From: Astragalus membranaceus
Taxonomy: Eukaryota > Streptophyta > Magnoliopsida > Fabales > Fabaceae
Assembly: GCA_039519185.1 (NCBI GenBank)
Contig: CM076854.1
Location: 16,465,192-16,529,191, forward strand
Length of the DNA: 64,000 nt
Direction: 5' to 3'
A program made the position numbers and the translations under genes. A model generated the notes under the pieces. The model was not told where the DNA came from. It did not search any database and worked only from the letters and a program-made list of their open reading frames with translations. How positions within the stretch are numbered: position 1 is the first letter of the stretch; every line of letters begins with the position of its first letter. Shown one piece after another: positions 45,811-56,330 of the stretch.

Positions 45811-46864
45811 GGGTTTTTTTTTGGTACCTCCATCACATAACAATCTACCCCCATCGACCCTAGGAAAAGACGCAATTGCCCTTCATAAAATTTAAAAAAC
45901 CCGAACGTATCCTGATTTCAATTTTTTTTTTGGAAATCGGATTTATGTATGTGAGGTAAATCCGATTTCCACTGAAAATTTTAAAAATTTAAAAGCGGAT
46001 TTATTTAAGATGATGGTAAATCCGCTTTTAAAAATAACAAAGCGGATTTACCTTAAGTGGGGGTAAATCCGATTTTGTTATTTTTAAAAGCGGATTTACC
46101 TTATATGGGGGTATATCCGCTTTTAAATAACAAAAGCGGATTTACCTTATGTGGGGGTAAATCCACTTTGTTAACCTAGTTAATAAATAAATAAATCCGG
46201 ATCTACCTAATTAATAAATAAATAAATCAGTTAAAAAATTAGATACGAATTTCGACCGTCTTTTGGTTATGTTTAGTGTGTAGTTCGTTAACACGTGACG
46301 ATGTTGTACGTCGAGCGAATAATTTAGGCTAAAAAATCGGTTCTCGGGCAATCTGCTCAAATTGTAATGAAACCACAGCCATTAAATCCGAAAAAAATCA
46401 GAATCCCAAATTCCATCGTTTACTATTTTTTATTAATTTTTTTAATTTTTCTTAATTTCCAAAAAATCTAAAAAAATTTGCATAAACTTATTTTGGTTTT
46501 ATTAAATTTTTAGTGGTGTTTTGATAATTTTTGGATTAGTTTTGACTCTTTAACGGATTTTTAGTAGCATTTTTATAGCTTTTTTAAAAATTTAAATAAA
46601 AAAAAATTATTTTTAATAAGAAAATCGGATTTACCTTAGGTGGGGTAAATCCGAATTCTTTTTTTTAGGGAAATCAGATTTATCTACCCACTAGGTAAAT
46701 CCGATTTGAAAAATAACAAAGCGGATGTATCCCCATCTGAGGTAAATCCGCTTTGTTATTTCTAAAGTCGAATTTACCTATTAGGTACCCCAATTTGAGG
46801 TAAATCCGCTTTGTTATTTGGGCAGGGGTATTTATGGGATGTGATGCGGGTAAAAAAAAAACCC
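45811..46864. mobile_element. Foldback / Mutator-like element made of alternating inverted half-sites
   Basis: The ends are inverted: GGGTTTTTTTTTGGTACCTC at 45811 and, on the minus strand, GGGTTTTTTTTTTACCCGCA from 46864; both arms continue with CATCACAT. Near-perfect 9-bp flanks TTTAGAAAA (45802-45810) and TTTAAAAAA (46865-46873) suit a Mutator-type duplication. Inside, the half-site AAAGCGGATTTACC and its inverse alternate about 16 times in two clusters (45985-46175 and 46620-46815), each pair forming a hairpin. No transposase. Confidence 0.7.
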
Positions 46865-46873
46865 TTTAAAAAA

Positions 46874-47140
46874 ATGAGAGATTCGGCCCACAATCTGAAG
46901 ATTATGAATAATCGCCACATGTGTGTGTGTTAATGCTTCGGGCCAAGAGATCAATATGAATAATGAAGCATACTTCAGCAGGAGTATGCATATGAAACCA
47001 AAAAAATTTTGTCATCAATCTTGGGGGTGATAATTGATGACCAAACATTTGACCCGGAAAGTACTTAGGAGTTAGGATCTCTGTGATTGGCAGGAAAGCG
47101 AGAAGTATGATTTCTCCTGTATCAACGATAAGTAGGGATG
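46874..47140. other. Unassigned spacer
   Basis: Unremarkable DNA with a short GT run (46919-46930). No gene, repeat end or RNA was recognised. Confidence 0.4.
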
Positions 47141-47262
47141 GCAATTTTCCTCATACCCATTAAGCAGCCACAAAAATGTCCATGTCGGGCTGGTTATTAC
47201 CCGCCCAAATGGTTGTGGGCTCGGGTATAGACACTTTGGTGCCCAACCCGCCTTGTGCCTGC

Positions 47263-47333
<71 letters not shown>

Positions 47334-47406
47334 GTTACTATTATTATAATTTTAAAGTACAACCAACTTTAAGAAAATAAATCCATTGAACACATATCTA
47401 ACTACT
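47141..47406. other. Left part of a repeat interrupted by the TR-GAG element
   Basis: Contains CACTTTGGTGCCCAACCCGCC (split by the (AT)n tract at 47267-47329) and continues after the LTR element at 51263-51480, where a related GGGCACTTTGGTG motif recurs. This suggests one older repeat cut in two. Its class was not determined. Confidence 0.35.
47267..47329. repeat. (AT)n microsatellite
   Basis: About 63 bp of pure AT dinucleotide repeat. Confidence 0.97.
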
Positions 47407-47754
47407 TGTTATGGATTGGCCCAATCCACAATAATGAGGCCCAATACCAAACGCAGATCCATCAACCGATGGTTGAGATCGCAACGCAAGATCGGACGGT
47501 CCTGATTCATCAGGTCAAACACCATCAAACTCTATAAATAAGCATTGAATGCTTCATTAAAGGTACACACTCTTTCATACTCTTCACCTCTAATTAGCTC
47601 TCTGGCTGACTTGAGCGTCGGAGTGTCCTCGCAGGTACCACCTGTCCCGGATCGGAAGCGGAGCTCGGTCGATCAAGACCATTAACTACCAACTACCTCG
47701 GATCAGACTTGGTGTCTAAGATCGGATACCGGTCTAAAGGTACGGTACTGAACA
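47407..47754 (+). repeat. Left LTR of the TR-GAG element
   Basis: 348 bp, same length as the right LTR at 50910-51257 and nearly identical to it; I noted a few substitutions (for example ACACACTC versus ACACGCTC near 47565/51068). Confidence 0.93.
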
Positions 47755-47755
47755 T

Positions 47756-47773
47756 TGGCGACCACAGTGGGAG
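47756..47773 (+). other. Primer binding site of the TR-GAG element
   Basis: TGGCGACCACAGTGGGAG one base after the left LTR, beginning with the TGG expected for a tRNA 3' CCA end. The tRNA was not identified. Confidence 0.65.
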
Positions 47774-47808
47774 GATCTTGTACTCTAGTTCCTCTCTCAT
47801 CTCCTTGA

Positions 47809-49038
47809 TTGACGATGGCTCCGACCTTACGTCATAGGACTATCCTGAATGTCGGTGAAGGGCCGGTCCTGCAGCAGGTGACTTCGGAAGAAGTGGCGGT
47901 CATCTTACCCCTTAGCCCGGTGCATGCTCGAAGCTCGGCTACGACTATGGTGCATGGGAGCCCATCTCGGAACCGGCTTCCACCTCCCCCTCCGACCGTC
48001 CAGGTACCGGTCGATGCTGTTCAACAGCTCATCCTTTTCCTAAATCGACGAGTCGGGGTCGACCAGCAGGAAAGACAACGCTACACCCAGTTAGAAGCTC
48101 AGTTTGCTGAGATCCGGGCTCTTAACATCCCGGATCGGAGTTCCTCTCTGCGCAGCTCTTCAAGTGGGACGACTCATGACCGCGTCCGCCACCGATCTCC
48201 GGCTTGGAGGAGATACCATCACTGCACTCCACCTTGTTGTAGAGGAGCGCGGGGATCGGAGATTCCCCCAAGTCGGACCCCGGATGATTCCTATGGTCCT
48301 GAGGGTTCCCCTCGGCCTAGCTCGTTTCTGTTTTCCTCTTCTCCGAGGCGACGTTCCAGAAGTCGGAAAAGGTCTCCGAGGCAGGAACGTCGACGCCCTA
48401 GCTCGCGGGGGTCCCCCGGCAAGTATGGCTACCGACGATCTCCACCCCTTGAGAGGTCGGCAAAGCGTAAAGGACCCTTTACAGCTAAAATCGACTACTT
48501 TCCGGTGCCCAAGCACTTAGAGAAGCCCCCTGAAGGTCTGAAAATGCATGACGGGACTGGCGATCCAGATCGCCATCTCGACTACTTTGACACGGTTATG
48601 CAATACCGCAACGTTCCAGAAGAGATAAAGTGCCGAACTTTTCCCCTCACTCTAGAGAAGGCGGCCCTAGACTGGTTCAGGGCTCTTAAGCCAAATACAA
48701 TCTCCTCTTGGGATCAGTTAGCCAAGCTCTTTTCTGCACACTTCGCCCACTCGAAGATGAAGCCTAAATCTCGGAAGGTATTGCAGGCATTTCGGCAATG
48801 AGAAAATGAGTCCCTCCGGGACTACATAGAGAGATTCAATAGAGAAGCTGCTCAAGTCCGGAATCTCGACGACTCCTTCCGTCTTTACTTCATGGAGGCT
48901 GGCCTTCGTGAAGGAAGTCTATTTCAGATAGACATCGGGGTCAACCAAGTCGAGTCGCTTGCCGAGTTCCTCCAGCGATCTCAGAAGTATATCGATCATG
49001 AAGAAGGGATTAACGCAGGAAGGCCACGTTTCTCCTAG
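47809..49038 (+). pseudogene. gag of the TR-GAG element (one stop codon)
   Basis: The frame runs 330 residues from MTMAPTLRHR (or the second methionine, two codons on), hits a TGA at 48799 and stays open in the same frame to 49038. The first half is proline/serine and then arginine-rich (RRRSRSRKRSPRQERR). The second half is the gag domain: FPVPKHLEKPPEGLKMHDG, YFDTVMQYRNVPEEIK, FPLTLEKAALDWFRAL, WDQLAKLFSAHFAHSK and, after the stop, NESLRDYIERFNREAAQV. This matches the retrotransposon gag family of Ty3-gypsy elements. No zinc knuckle is left. Confidence 0.88.
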
Positions 49039-49379
49039 GTCTCGGAATGAGCCGACGGGCGTGATGTAATCCGACTTTGTAAATGTTTAACCATCTAATA
49101 TATATGGGTCGACTACAATTTTCCTCACATTTATTGCTTAGTAAAAATAAGTTCCGAGGTTGGATGGAAGGATTTGGGACCGGTCGAGCGATCGCCTTAA
49201 AGTTTCACGCTAAGACCGGAACTCCACCTAGGATTAGAACTCCTGATGATTCCTACGGATCCGAGGGTTCCCCTCGGCCCTGCTCGTCTCTAGCTTCCTC
49301 TTCCTCGAAGCGACTTTCCAGAAGCCGGGAAAAATTCCCGAGGCAGGAACGTCGGCGCCTTTGCTCACAAAGATCCTCC
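49039..49379 (+). other. Rearranged gag-derived spacer
   Basis: The part from about 49205 to 49365 is a diverged second copy of the arginine-rich gag segment at about 48270-48410 (shared CGAGGCAGGAACGTCG and GAGGGTTCCCCTCGGCC). The remainder is not recognised. It leads into the tandem array. Confidence 0.65.
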
Positions 49380-50595
49380 GACTTTAAATTGACACCTCGA
49401 GTCCCTCAGGTGGTCACGTTTTGAATGGCCGAGGTTGCCATTACCCTGAAGGGCGAGTTCGATCTGGGCCGAGTCCCGGTAAACTGCCCTGAAGGCGACT
49501 TTAAATTGACACCTCGAGTCCCTCAGGTGGTCACGTTTTGAATGGCCGAGGTTGCCATTACCCTGAAGGGCGAGTTCGATCTGGGTCTAGTCCCGGTAAA
49601 CTGCCCTGAAGGCGACTTTAAATTGACACCTCGAGTCCCTCAGGTGGTCACGTTTTAAATGGCCGAGTTTGCCATTACCCTGAAGGGCGAGTTCGATCTG
49701 GGCCGAGTCCCGGTAAACTGCCCTGAAGGCGACTTTAAATTGACACCTCGAGTCCCTCAGGTGGTCACGTTTTGAATGGCCGAGGTTGCCATTACCCTGA
49801 AGGACGAGTTCGATCTGGGCCGAGTCTCGGTAAACTACCCTGAAGGCGACTTTAAATTGACACCTCGAGTCCCTCAGGTGGTCACGTTTTGAATGGCCGA
49901 GGTTGCCATTACCCTGAAGGGCGAGTTCGATCTGGGCCGAGTCCCGGTAAACTGCCCTGAAGGCGACTTTAAATTGACACCTCGAGTCCCTCAGGTGGTC
50001 ACGTTTTAAATGGCCGAGTTTGCCATTACCCTGAAGGGCGAGTTCGATCTGGGCCGAGTCCCGGTAAACTGCCCTGAAGGCGACTTTAAATTGACACCTC
50101 GAGTCCCTCAGGTGGTCACATTTTAAATGGCCGAGTTTGCCATTACCCTGAAGGGCGAGTTCGATCTGGGCCGAGTCCCGGTAAACTGCCCTGAAGGCGA
50201 CTTTAAATTGACACCTCGAGTCCCTCAGGTGGTCACGTTTTGAATGGCCGAGGTTGCCATTACCCTGAAGGACGAGTTCGATCTGGGCCGAGTCTCGGTA
50301 AACTACCCTGAAGGCGACTTTAAATTGACACCTCGAGTCCCTCAGGTGGTCACGTTTTGAATGGCCGAGGTTGCCATTACCCTGAAGGGCGAGTTCGATC
50401 TGGGCCGAGTCCCGGTAAACTGCCCTGAAGGCGACTTTAAATTGACACCTCGAGTCCCTCAGGTGGTCACGTTTTAAATGGCCGAGTTTGCCATTACCCT
50501 GAAGGGCGAGTTCGATCTGGGCCGAGTCCCGGTAAACTGCCCTGAAGGCGACTTTAAATTGACACCTCGAGTCCCTCAGTTGGTCACGTTTTTAA
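49380..50595 (+). repeat. 117-bp tandem repeat array
   Basis: Ten full units and a partial one, starting at 49380, 49497, 49614, 49731, 49848 and so on every 117 bp. Each unit starts GACTTTAAATTGACACCTCG. The length is a multiple of three. Variant bases (TTTGAATGG or TTTAAATGG, GAAGGGCGAG or GAAGGACGAG, GTCCCGG or GTCTCGG) define unit types, and a three-unit block recurs. Confidence 0.95.
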
Positions 50596-50909
50596 CATAG
50601 CCGAGGCTGGTGGCAAACACCCTTGCTGGTATAAGCCCGGCCTCGAAGATCTTTTGACAAGACCCGTATCTCGGGCACTCTGAGGCTGGGGACAGACACC
50701 CTCGTTGGTATAAGCCCGGCACTCAAAGATCTTTGACAAGACCCGTATCTCGGGCACTCCAAGGCTGGGGGCAGCCCTATTTGTAGCTATAAGCCCGGCC
50801 TTGAAGAAGGTCGCCACGAAGGTCCGACCTCAATTTCAAAAACTCTCACAAAGTCCATATAAGGCATCAAGTCTAGCTCGCCCCAAGACGACCCGACTTG
50901 GGGCGCAAC
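50596..50909 (+). repeat. About 80-bp degenerate repeats before the right LTR
   Basis: GGTATAAGCCCGGC and GACAAGACCCGTATCTCGGG recur near 50624, 50703 and 50786. It ends with a purine-rich segment before the LTR. Non-coding; the short frames on the minus strand are shadows of the repeats. Confidence 0.75.
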
Positions 50910-51257
50910 TGTTATGGATTGGCCCAATCCACAATAATGAGGCCCAACACCAAATGCAGATCCATCAACCGATGGTTGAGATCGCAACGCAAGATCGGAC
51001 GGTCCTGATTCATCAGGTCAAACACCATCAAACTCTATAAATAAGCATTGAATGCTTCATTAAAGGTACACGCTCTTTCCTACTCTTCACCTCTAATTAG
51101 CTCTCTGGCTGACTTGAGCGTCGGAGTGTCCTCGCAGGTACCACCTGTCCCGGATCGGAAGCGGAGCTCGGTCGATCAAGACCATTAACTACCAACTACC
51201 TCGGATCAGACTTGGTGTCTAAGATCGGATACCGGTCTAAAGGTACGGTACTGAACA
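50910..51257 (+). repeat. Right LTR of the TR-GAG element
   Basis: 348-bp counterpart of 47407-47754, ending TGAACA at 51257 before the CTACT duplication. Confidence 0.93.
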
Positions 51258-52243
51258 CTACTTATATTTTGGATGTTTTTATTTCGATAAGCTCTATCAT
51301 ATGTAATATGTTAATAAGTATATTTGGAAAAAATTGAATGCTTTTTCAATTGAATTGTGATAGTCTTTATGTTTTAATTATTACTTTTTTGCAGTTAAAG
51401 TGCCGGTATCAGATGTGAGTACGGGCACTTTGGTGTTTAGAAGGTACGGGAACGAGCATTAAAGTGCCCATACGCAATGATCATTTTTCTTATTCCATCG
51501 GCAAAAGTCATGAATTCATATGGTAGTCTTGCGGTGCTACAAACCGAGGCACTAGATGGATAATACCGCGACAACCTTTGTCCCAAAACAATAATGGTTT
51601 GGGTTTCGGGAAATCTACAAGATTTTAACTTGGTAGTGTTCAAAAAAAATGTGGAAGTTGCTTTCCAACCAAAATGTTTATGATCACTAGGTTGCTTAAA
51701 GACAAATACTTCATGGATGGGCAATTTTTGGAGTCAAAAGTGGGACATATCTCAGTTGCTCTTGCATAGCATCTAGTTTTCTTGGACATTACTTAAAGAA
51801 GGTCATAGATGGAGATTGCGAGGTGGCACTGATGTGAAGGAGAATAGAGAGCCTTGGCTTAAAGAGAGGTCAAGTGCAATTTTATCATCGGAGCTAAGGG
51901 TAAATGTGGTGAAAGTTAGACTCAGACCTTTCTAACTATAAATATCTTAATTCGTCAAACTTTTCCTCTATTGATTATGAAAGAACGATTCTCGTATATC
52001 AAGAAGACATAGATACTATTTTCTACAGGGCGTGAGCACGCGACGTCACGAATGGGAAGAAGACACCATTTTTAACACAGAGCACACTCTCAAGAATTGA
52101 AAGAGTGTGTAGCACCAGAATCATTTTGGACAACTAAAGACATCTCGTTTGATGGCTTAATTTCTAGAAACTAACACTTCTCAAGTTTTTAAGACACCTG
52201 AGGTATAACTATGCCCTTGAGTCAGATCACTGAGCCTTGTTGT
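51258..52243. other. Right part of the interrupted repeat and unassigned DNA
   Basis: 51263-51480 continues the repeat that starts near 47141. From 51480 to 52243 there is a 95-residue minus-strand frame (51437-51724) of no recognised family and otherwise plain sequence. Captured gene DNA is possible but not shown. Confidence 0.35.
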
Positions 52244-55200
52244 GTAACACCCCATTTCTGAAGTGTCACCTCTCTAACTTAAACTCCTCTTTGTTTGTAT
52301 TTATTTTAGGAGAAATGGACCAATTTTTTTTTTGAAATCGAATTTGAAAATGTTTTCTTGATAAGAACTTAAAAATAAGCTAAGGTATGATTCACTATAA
52401 AGAATGACTCCAAATAGGTCCAACATAAAGGTTACTCATATATTAAACATATGCATCATAATTACAACAAACTACAAGGCACGCTCACAAGCAGCATGGT
52501 CAACGCTAATTCAAAAGACATGCACTCAGGCGGCATCATATCTACATGAAGAGGTATACTCCATCCCTAAATACATATGGGAGGTAAGATGCAAAAGAAC
52601 TATGTACAAGGATACCTATCCTCAAAAAGACTTACATGACATTACCATTCTCTTGCCAGTACGTCACAACCCGCTATCCTAAGCCATCCCAATACCTGAC
52701 AATATCACACACACACACACACCAACACCATACCTCTGCCCAGCTGATCTCACTAATGATAATAAGACGGACTCACCTCCGGGTCATCCTCATCGTAGAA
52801 CTCCTCATCACTAGAAATATAAATCAACTCATGTGCTCCAGAGAATGATCCTGCTCTGCGAGACTCACTCACTGCCTTCCAGACTGGAAGAGTAGGTACA
52901 GGATGAGGTGAAAACATGTGCAAAGGTGGCGAAGAAGTACGAGCAAACTCTGGAATGATAGGTGACCTCAGAATGTCATCAACAGCTCCAACGTGGAAAT
53001 CAGCATCACAAAGATCCTTATGACCACCCTCAGCAATGGGGGCAAAGGGTACTTGAATCACCGGAACGGAATCAACAGGCTCAGGAAAGTCTCAAGCACA
53101 GATGGTCCGGTAATGCTCCTAGGAGTAGCGTTCTTCTTTCGAGTGGTGATCGTGCGTGGTCCAACTCTAACTCCATTTGTAGGCCGCAGTGGACGCCTAA
53201 TCCTAGAAGGGTATCGTGGCACAGGAGTGATCCAAGGTGCTTTCCAGATGAAGTCAAACGGCAGATTCAACACTAATTTAATCTTCTTATGTAACTGAGA
53301 GAGACGGCTACCATCATCATCTTTATTTGTAGTTACTACTACCCCCTCATACCGGATCTTGTGGGAGGCGGGGTCAACTCCTACTTATCCTCATCTCCTC
53401 CATCAGGAAAATCCAACACTTCCCCCCCCCCCTTTTGAGATCCATGAGAAGGTCCATCCCCATCAAATCCGTCGAGTCCATCGTGTCCTCTGATGACATC
53501 TTCTATATTAATTTAAATATACACCATACAAAATAAAACATCGCAAGGGTGAATTCCTCGTCCACGAGTTCATCATAAGCTAAACATAGGTAAATAAAAA
53601 TAATACATAGATACAAGTATCAGGCATTACTTACTTATACTTAGATATCATTCACAAGTAAGAGGAAAACACTTAGAAATCACAAACATTCTTACCATCT
53701 CAATATAATATAGTCAGTCAATCAAAACATTTTGATCCGCATTAGTAATCGTTCCTCACATCGATTATCAATATCATCAAAGTTCCTATAGGAAATGGAA
53801 TAGCACTAGATCGTCATCTAGGCAATTACTGCGATCTAAACACACCATTAGATCAACAACGATAGAACATAACATTTACACCATGTTTATGTCTTCCTGT
53901 CCCAAGTAACCTAGATCTGGATTCCCCGTCAGACCTACAACAATTACTCAGGCAGTCTTCAACACAGGACCATCTAGCATCCAGGTTGGAACAACGCCCT
54001 AAAAACGTTCTATACTCTCAACGCTCTAGGTCCTCTATGGTGCCTAGATAATCAATTCGAATCTTATGCTAGATATCCACATATCTAGATTAAGACTCGG
54101 CCCCAAGTTCTCATCGCTAATCCACGCTTAACTTTGAAAGTCTCATTACACAACGACAATCATCGAGTAATCCAATTTTCATAAATTTTCTTTTTAACAT
54201 GATGCGCTCAAAGTTTTTAGAACACTATGCTAAGCGTCCCATACCACTTGGCATAGTTTTCCGGGTATTCTTATCTTTTGACGGACAAGAGCACCACTTT
54301 GAGTTTTCGAAACGCTTTTCTTTTATAAAGTCGGAATACTCAAATATTGTCTTTACTAACTTACTTTCATCGTTAACCAACAACTCTTAGTCAACTCTTT
54401 GCTTCTGCATGCCTAAAGTTTTATTTTCGAAATAAGAGCGCGTTTGTTCAAAATGGAGTTACACCAAAGATCTGTTGGAGAAATTCGGAATTTTCACAAT
54501 TTATACGCTATTTCATAAGGTCTTTTTTCTTTTTAATCCTATCTAAAATATTTATTTCTTTTTAATGCTACCTTACCCTATTAACTCTCGAAATTGTGTT
54601 TTTCATTTTTGAAAACCTCACGTGTTCTACTAATATTGTCACTATCCCCCTATCTTCTCACCGCTATAATTTTCCTTCTTAAGTCTAAATCAGCTCAGTT
54701 TACATAACAACTCGTCATAACAATAGTTATTCCTCCAATACTCAAACAATTTCAACACAAGAATTTATTCAATCTTCACAATAATCAATCACATGGATAC
54801 TCAATATCAGAAATAGTAATACTACAATTATTACCAAGCAAAACAATCAAGCAGACAATTCAAACAATCATACAACACCCATGAAGCTAAAACTCATTAT
54901 ACAGAAATTCCCCTTACCTGGAACGTTCTCTGACAAGTAGCGAGGTATGCGAGCTAGGGCAGGTCAGGGTACCACGAAACCTTCAACGCATAAACATAAA
55001 GTCCAAAGGTCTTAGATTATCACACTAGTACTCGTTTAAATGTGGTAACTAGAGCGTGATAAGCTACTAGTTCGTTTTCGATATTTCTTTTCCTAACGCT
55101 TTATCCTAAAAAAATCATTTGAAAACATGAAAAGCGAAAAATATTTTTCCTTTATATCAAAGATTCGATTTTTATGACGATCAAAAGTGCTGGGAGAACA

Positions 55201-56330
55201 TTATGAAAACTTTTGGTGACTCTAAATTTTAAACTTTACTAAAAATTCAAACTTCTACACAAATCTTCATCCTCCTTTTTCATAAAAGCTGAATTTTTTC
55301 TTTTAAAACTACTCCATTTGTTTGACAACATATCTTGTTACAACTTCTAATGCTTTAAGATCAAAGCTTTTCTCAATACCATAACTTTTGTCAAATCCGT
55401 ATTAAAACTTAAGTTTTTTCTTCAAACTCAAAGTGACGCTTGTTTGAAAAATAATGGGAATCTAGATGAAGTAAGGTATGAAAACACCTTTTAAACCAAG
55501 AAAATAAAGTAACATAAATTTAATGGTCTGATCAAAGAAATAAAAGGAAAGGGTATGTATTTCCTTACCAAGTTTACACGTAGAAATAGCTAGAACACAA
55601 GTTGAAAAAGTGTCACTTGAAGGAAGCTTGAGTTTTCCAAGTGTTCTTCATGATCAAAGTGGTAAAGTATGAAAATGGGAGAGTGAATGTTTCAGTTGGT
55701 GATTGAAATATAGATGTGGAAGCTTTAATAACTAAGACATGATGTAAAGATTGAAGATGGCTTAGGGTGGGAGTCGCTGTTCATAGCTTTCTTAGAGAAG
55801 ATAGAAGAAGGTTTTACTTAACTTAGTTGAGAACAATTTCAGCCAAGTAAAAAGATCAAGAGTGAAATGAATGAGTGGTGAGAAATGCTCCATCTAAAGT
55901 GAGTTTAAAAGGATTAACTAAATTTTATTTTTGTTTTATTTTTAATCCACATAAAGTAAAAATATCTAGATCTTTATAAGATATATTAATATAATAATAT
56001 AGTTAGACGATAGCTAGCGTTTTTGCGGGATTAACATCGCACCGGATGTTAAATAAATTATCCTAACTGCCTTTTAAAATTTTGGCGTCGAACATTTTCA
56101 CATTCGGGTCACGGTTAGGGTTTTTAAGCGGGTAAATTTCGTCTGGTAGGTTCAAAACGCGTCCAAAATCCGGTGGAGTTTTGGAACGAAATTTAACCCT
56201 CAACCTACTTTTGGTTTGGTGAAAACACACAGCAATTCTGGGGCTAAATTCACACGTGTTAGCGCGAGAAAACACATAAGTGAAAACACATAAAAATAAT
56301 AAAATAGAAAATTGAGCGTGTTACCGGTTG
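52244..56330. repeat. Large LTR-like non-coding element (ends uncertain)
   Basis: Begins TGTAACACCCCA, the same opening as the solo LTR at 7267. A GTGTTAC lies at 56321-56327 near the far side, but no target duplication was found, so the right limit is a guess. Inside are a decayed minus-strand reading frame (52752-53500), a CA microsatellite (52709-52723) and long AT-rich stretches. No RT, integrase or gag is visible. Confidence 0.45.
52752..53500 (-). pseudogene. Decayed acidic-tailed ORF in the LTR-like element
   Basis: On the minus strand the reading is coherent over about 240 residues if a frame change near 53075 and one stop near 53385 are ignored. Segments: SHKIRYEGVVVTTNKDDDGS, QLHKKIKLVLNLPFDFIW, KAPWITPVPRYPSRIRRP, then VIQVPFAPIAEGGHKDLCD, DDILRSPIIPEFARTS and the acidic end YISSDEEFYDEDDPEV with a stop at 52752. 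I do not recognise the family. The consistent protein-like texture argues that it was once coding. Confidence 0.5.

Larger units (their letters stand above)
47407..51257 (+). mobile_element. Non-autonomous LTR retrotransposon with gag only (TR-GAG type)
   Basis: LTRs of 348 bp at 47407-47754 and 50910-51257, starting TGTTATGG and ending TGAACA. A perfect 5-bp duplication CTACT flanks the element (47402-47406, 51258-51262). The LTRs hold a TATA-like CTATAAATAAG. A primer binding site follows the left LTR and a G-rich CTTGGGGCGCAAC precedes the right one. Only a gag frame is present. Protease, RT, RNase H and integrase are absent, and the space holds a 117-bp tandem array. This is the organisation called TR-GAG in plants. 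Confidence 0.92.

Noticed and set aside
48104..48520. A 138-residue frame overlapping gag
   Set aside because: It is the shifted reading of the arginine-rich gag segment, with no independent support.
49380..50595. CRISPR array
   Set aside because: The units are contiguous 117-bp copies without spacers, in a plant retrotransposon.
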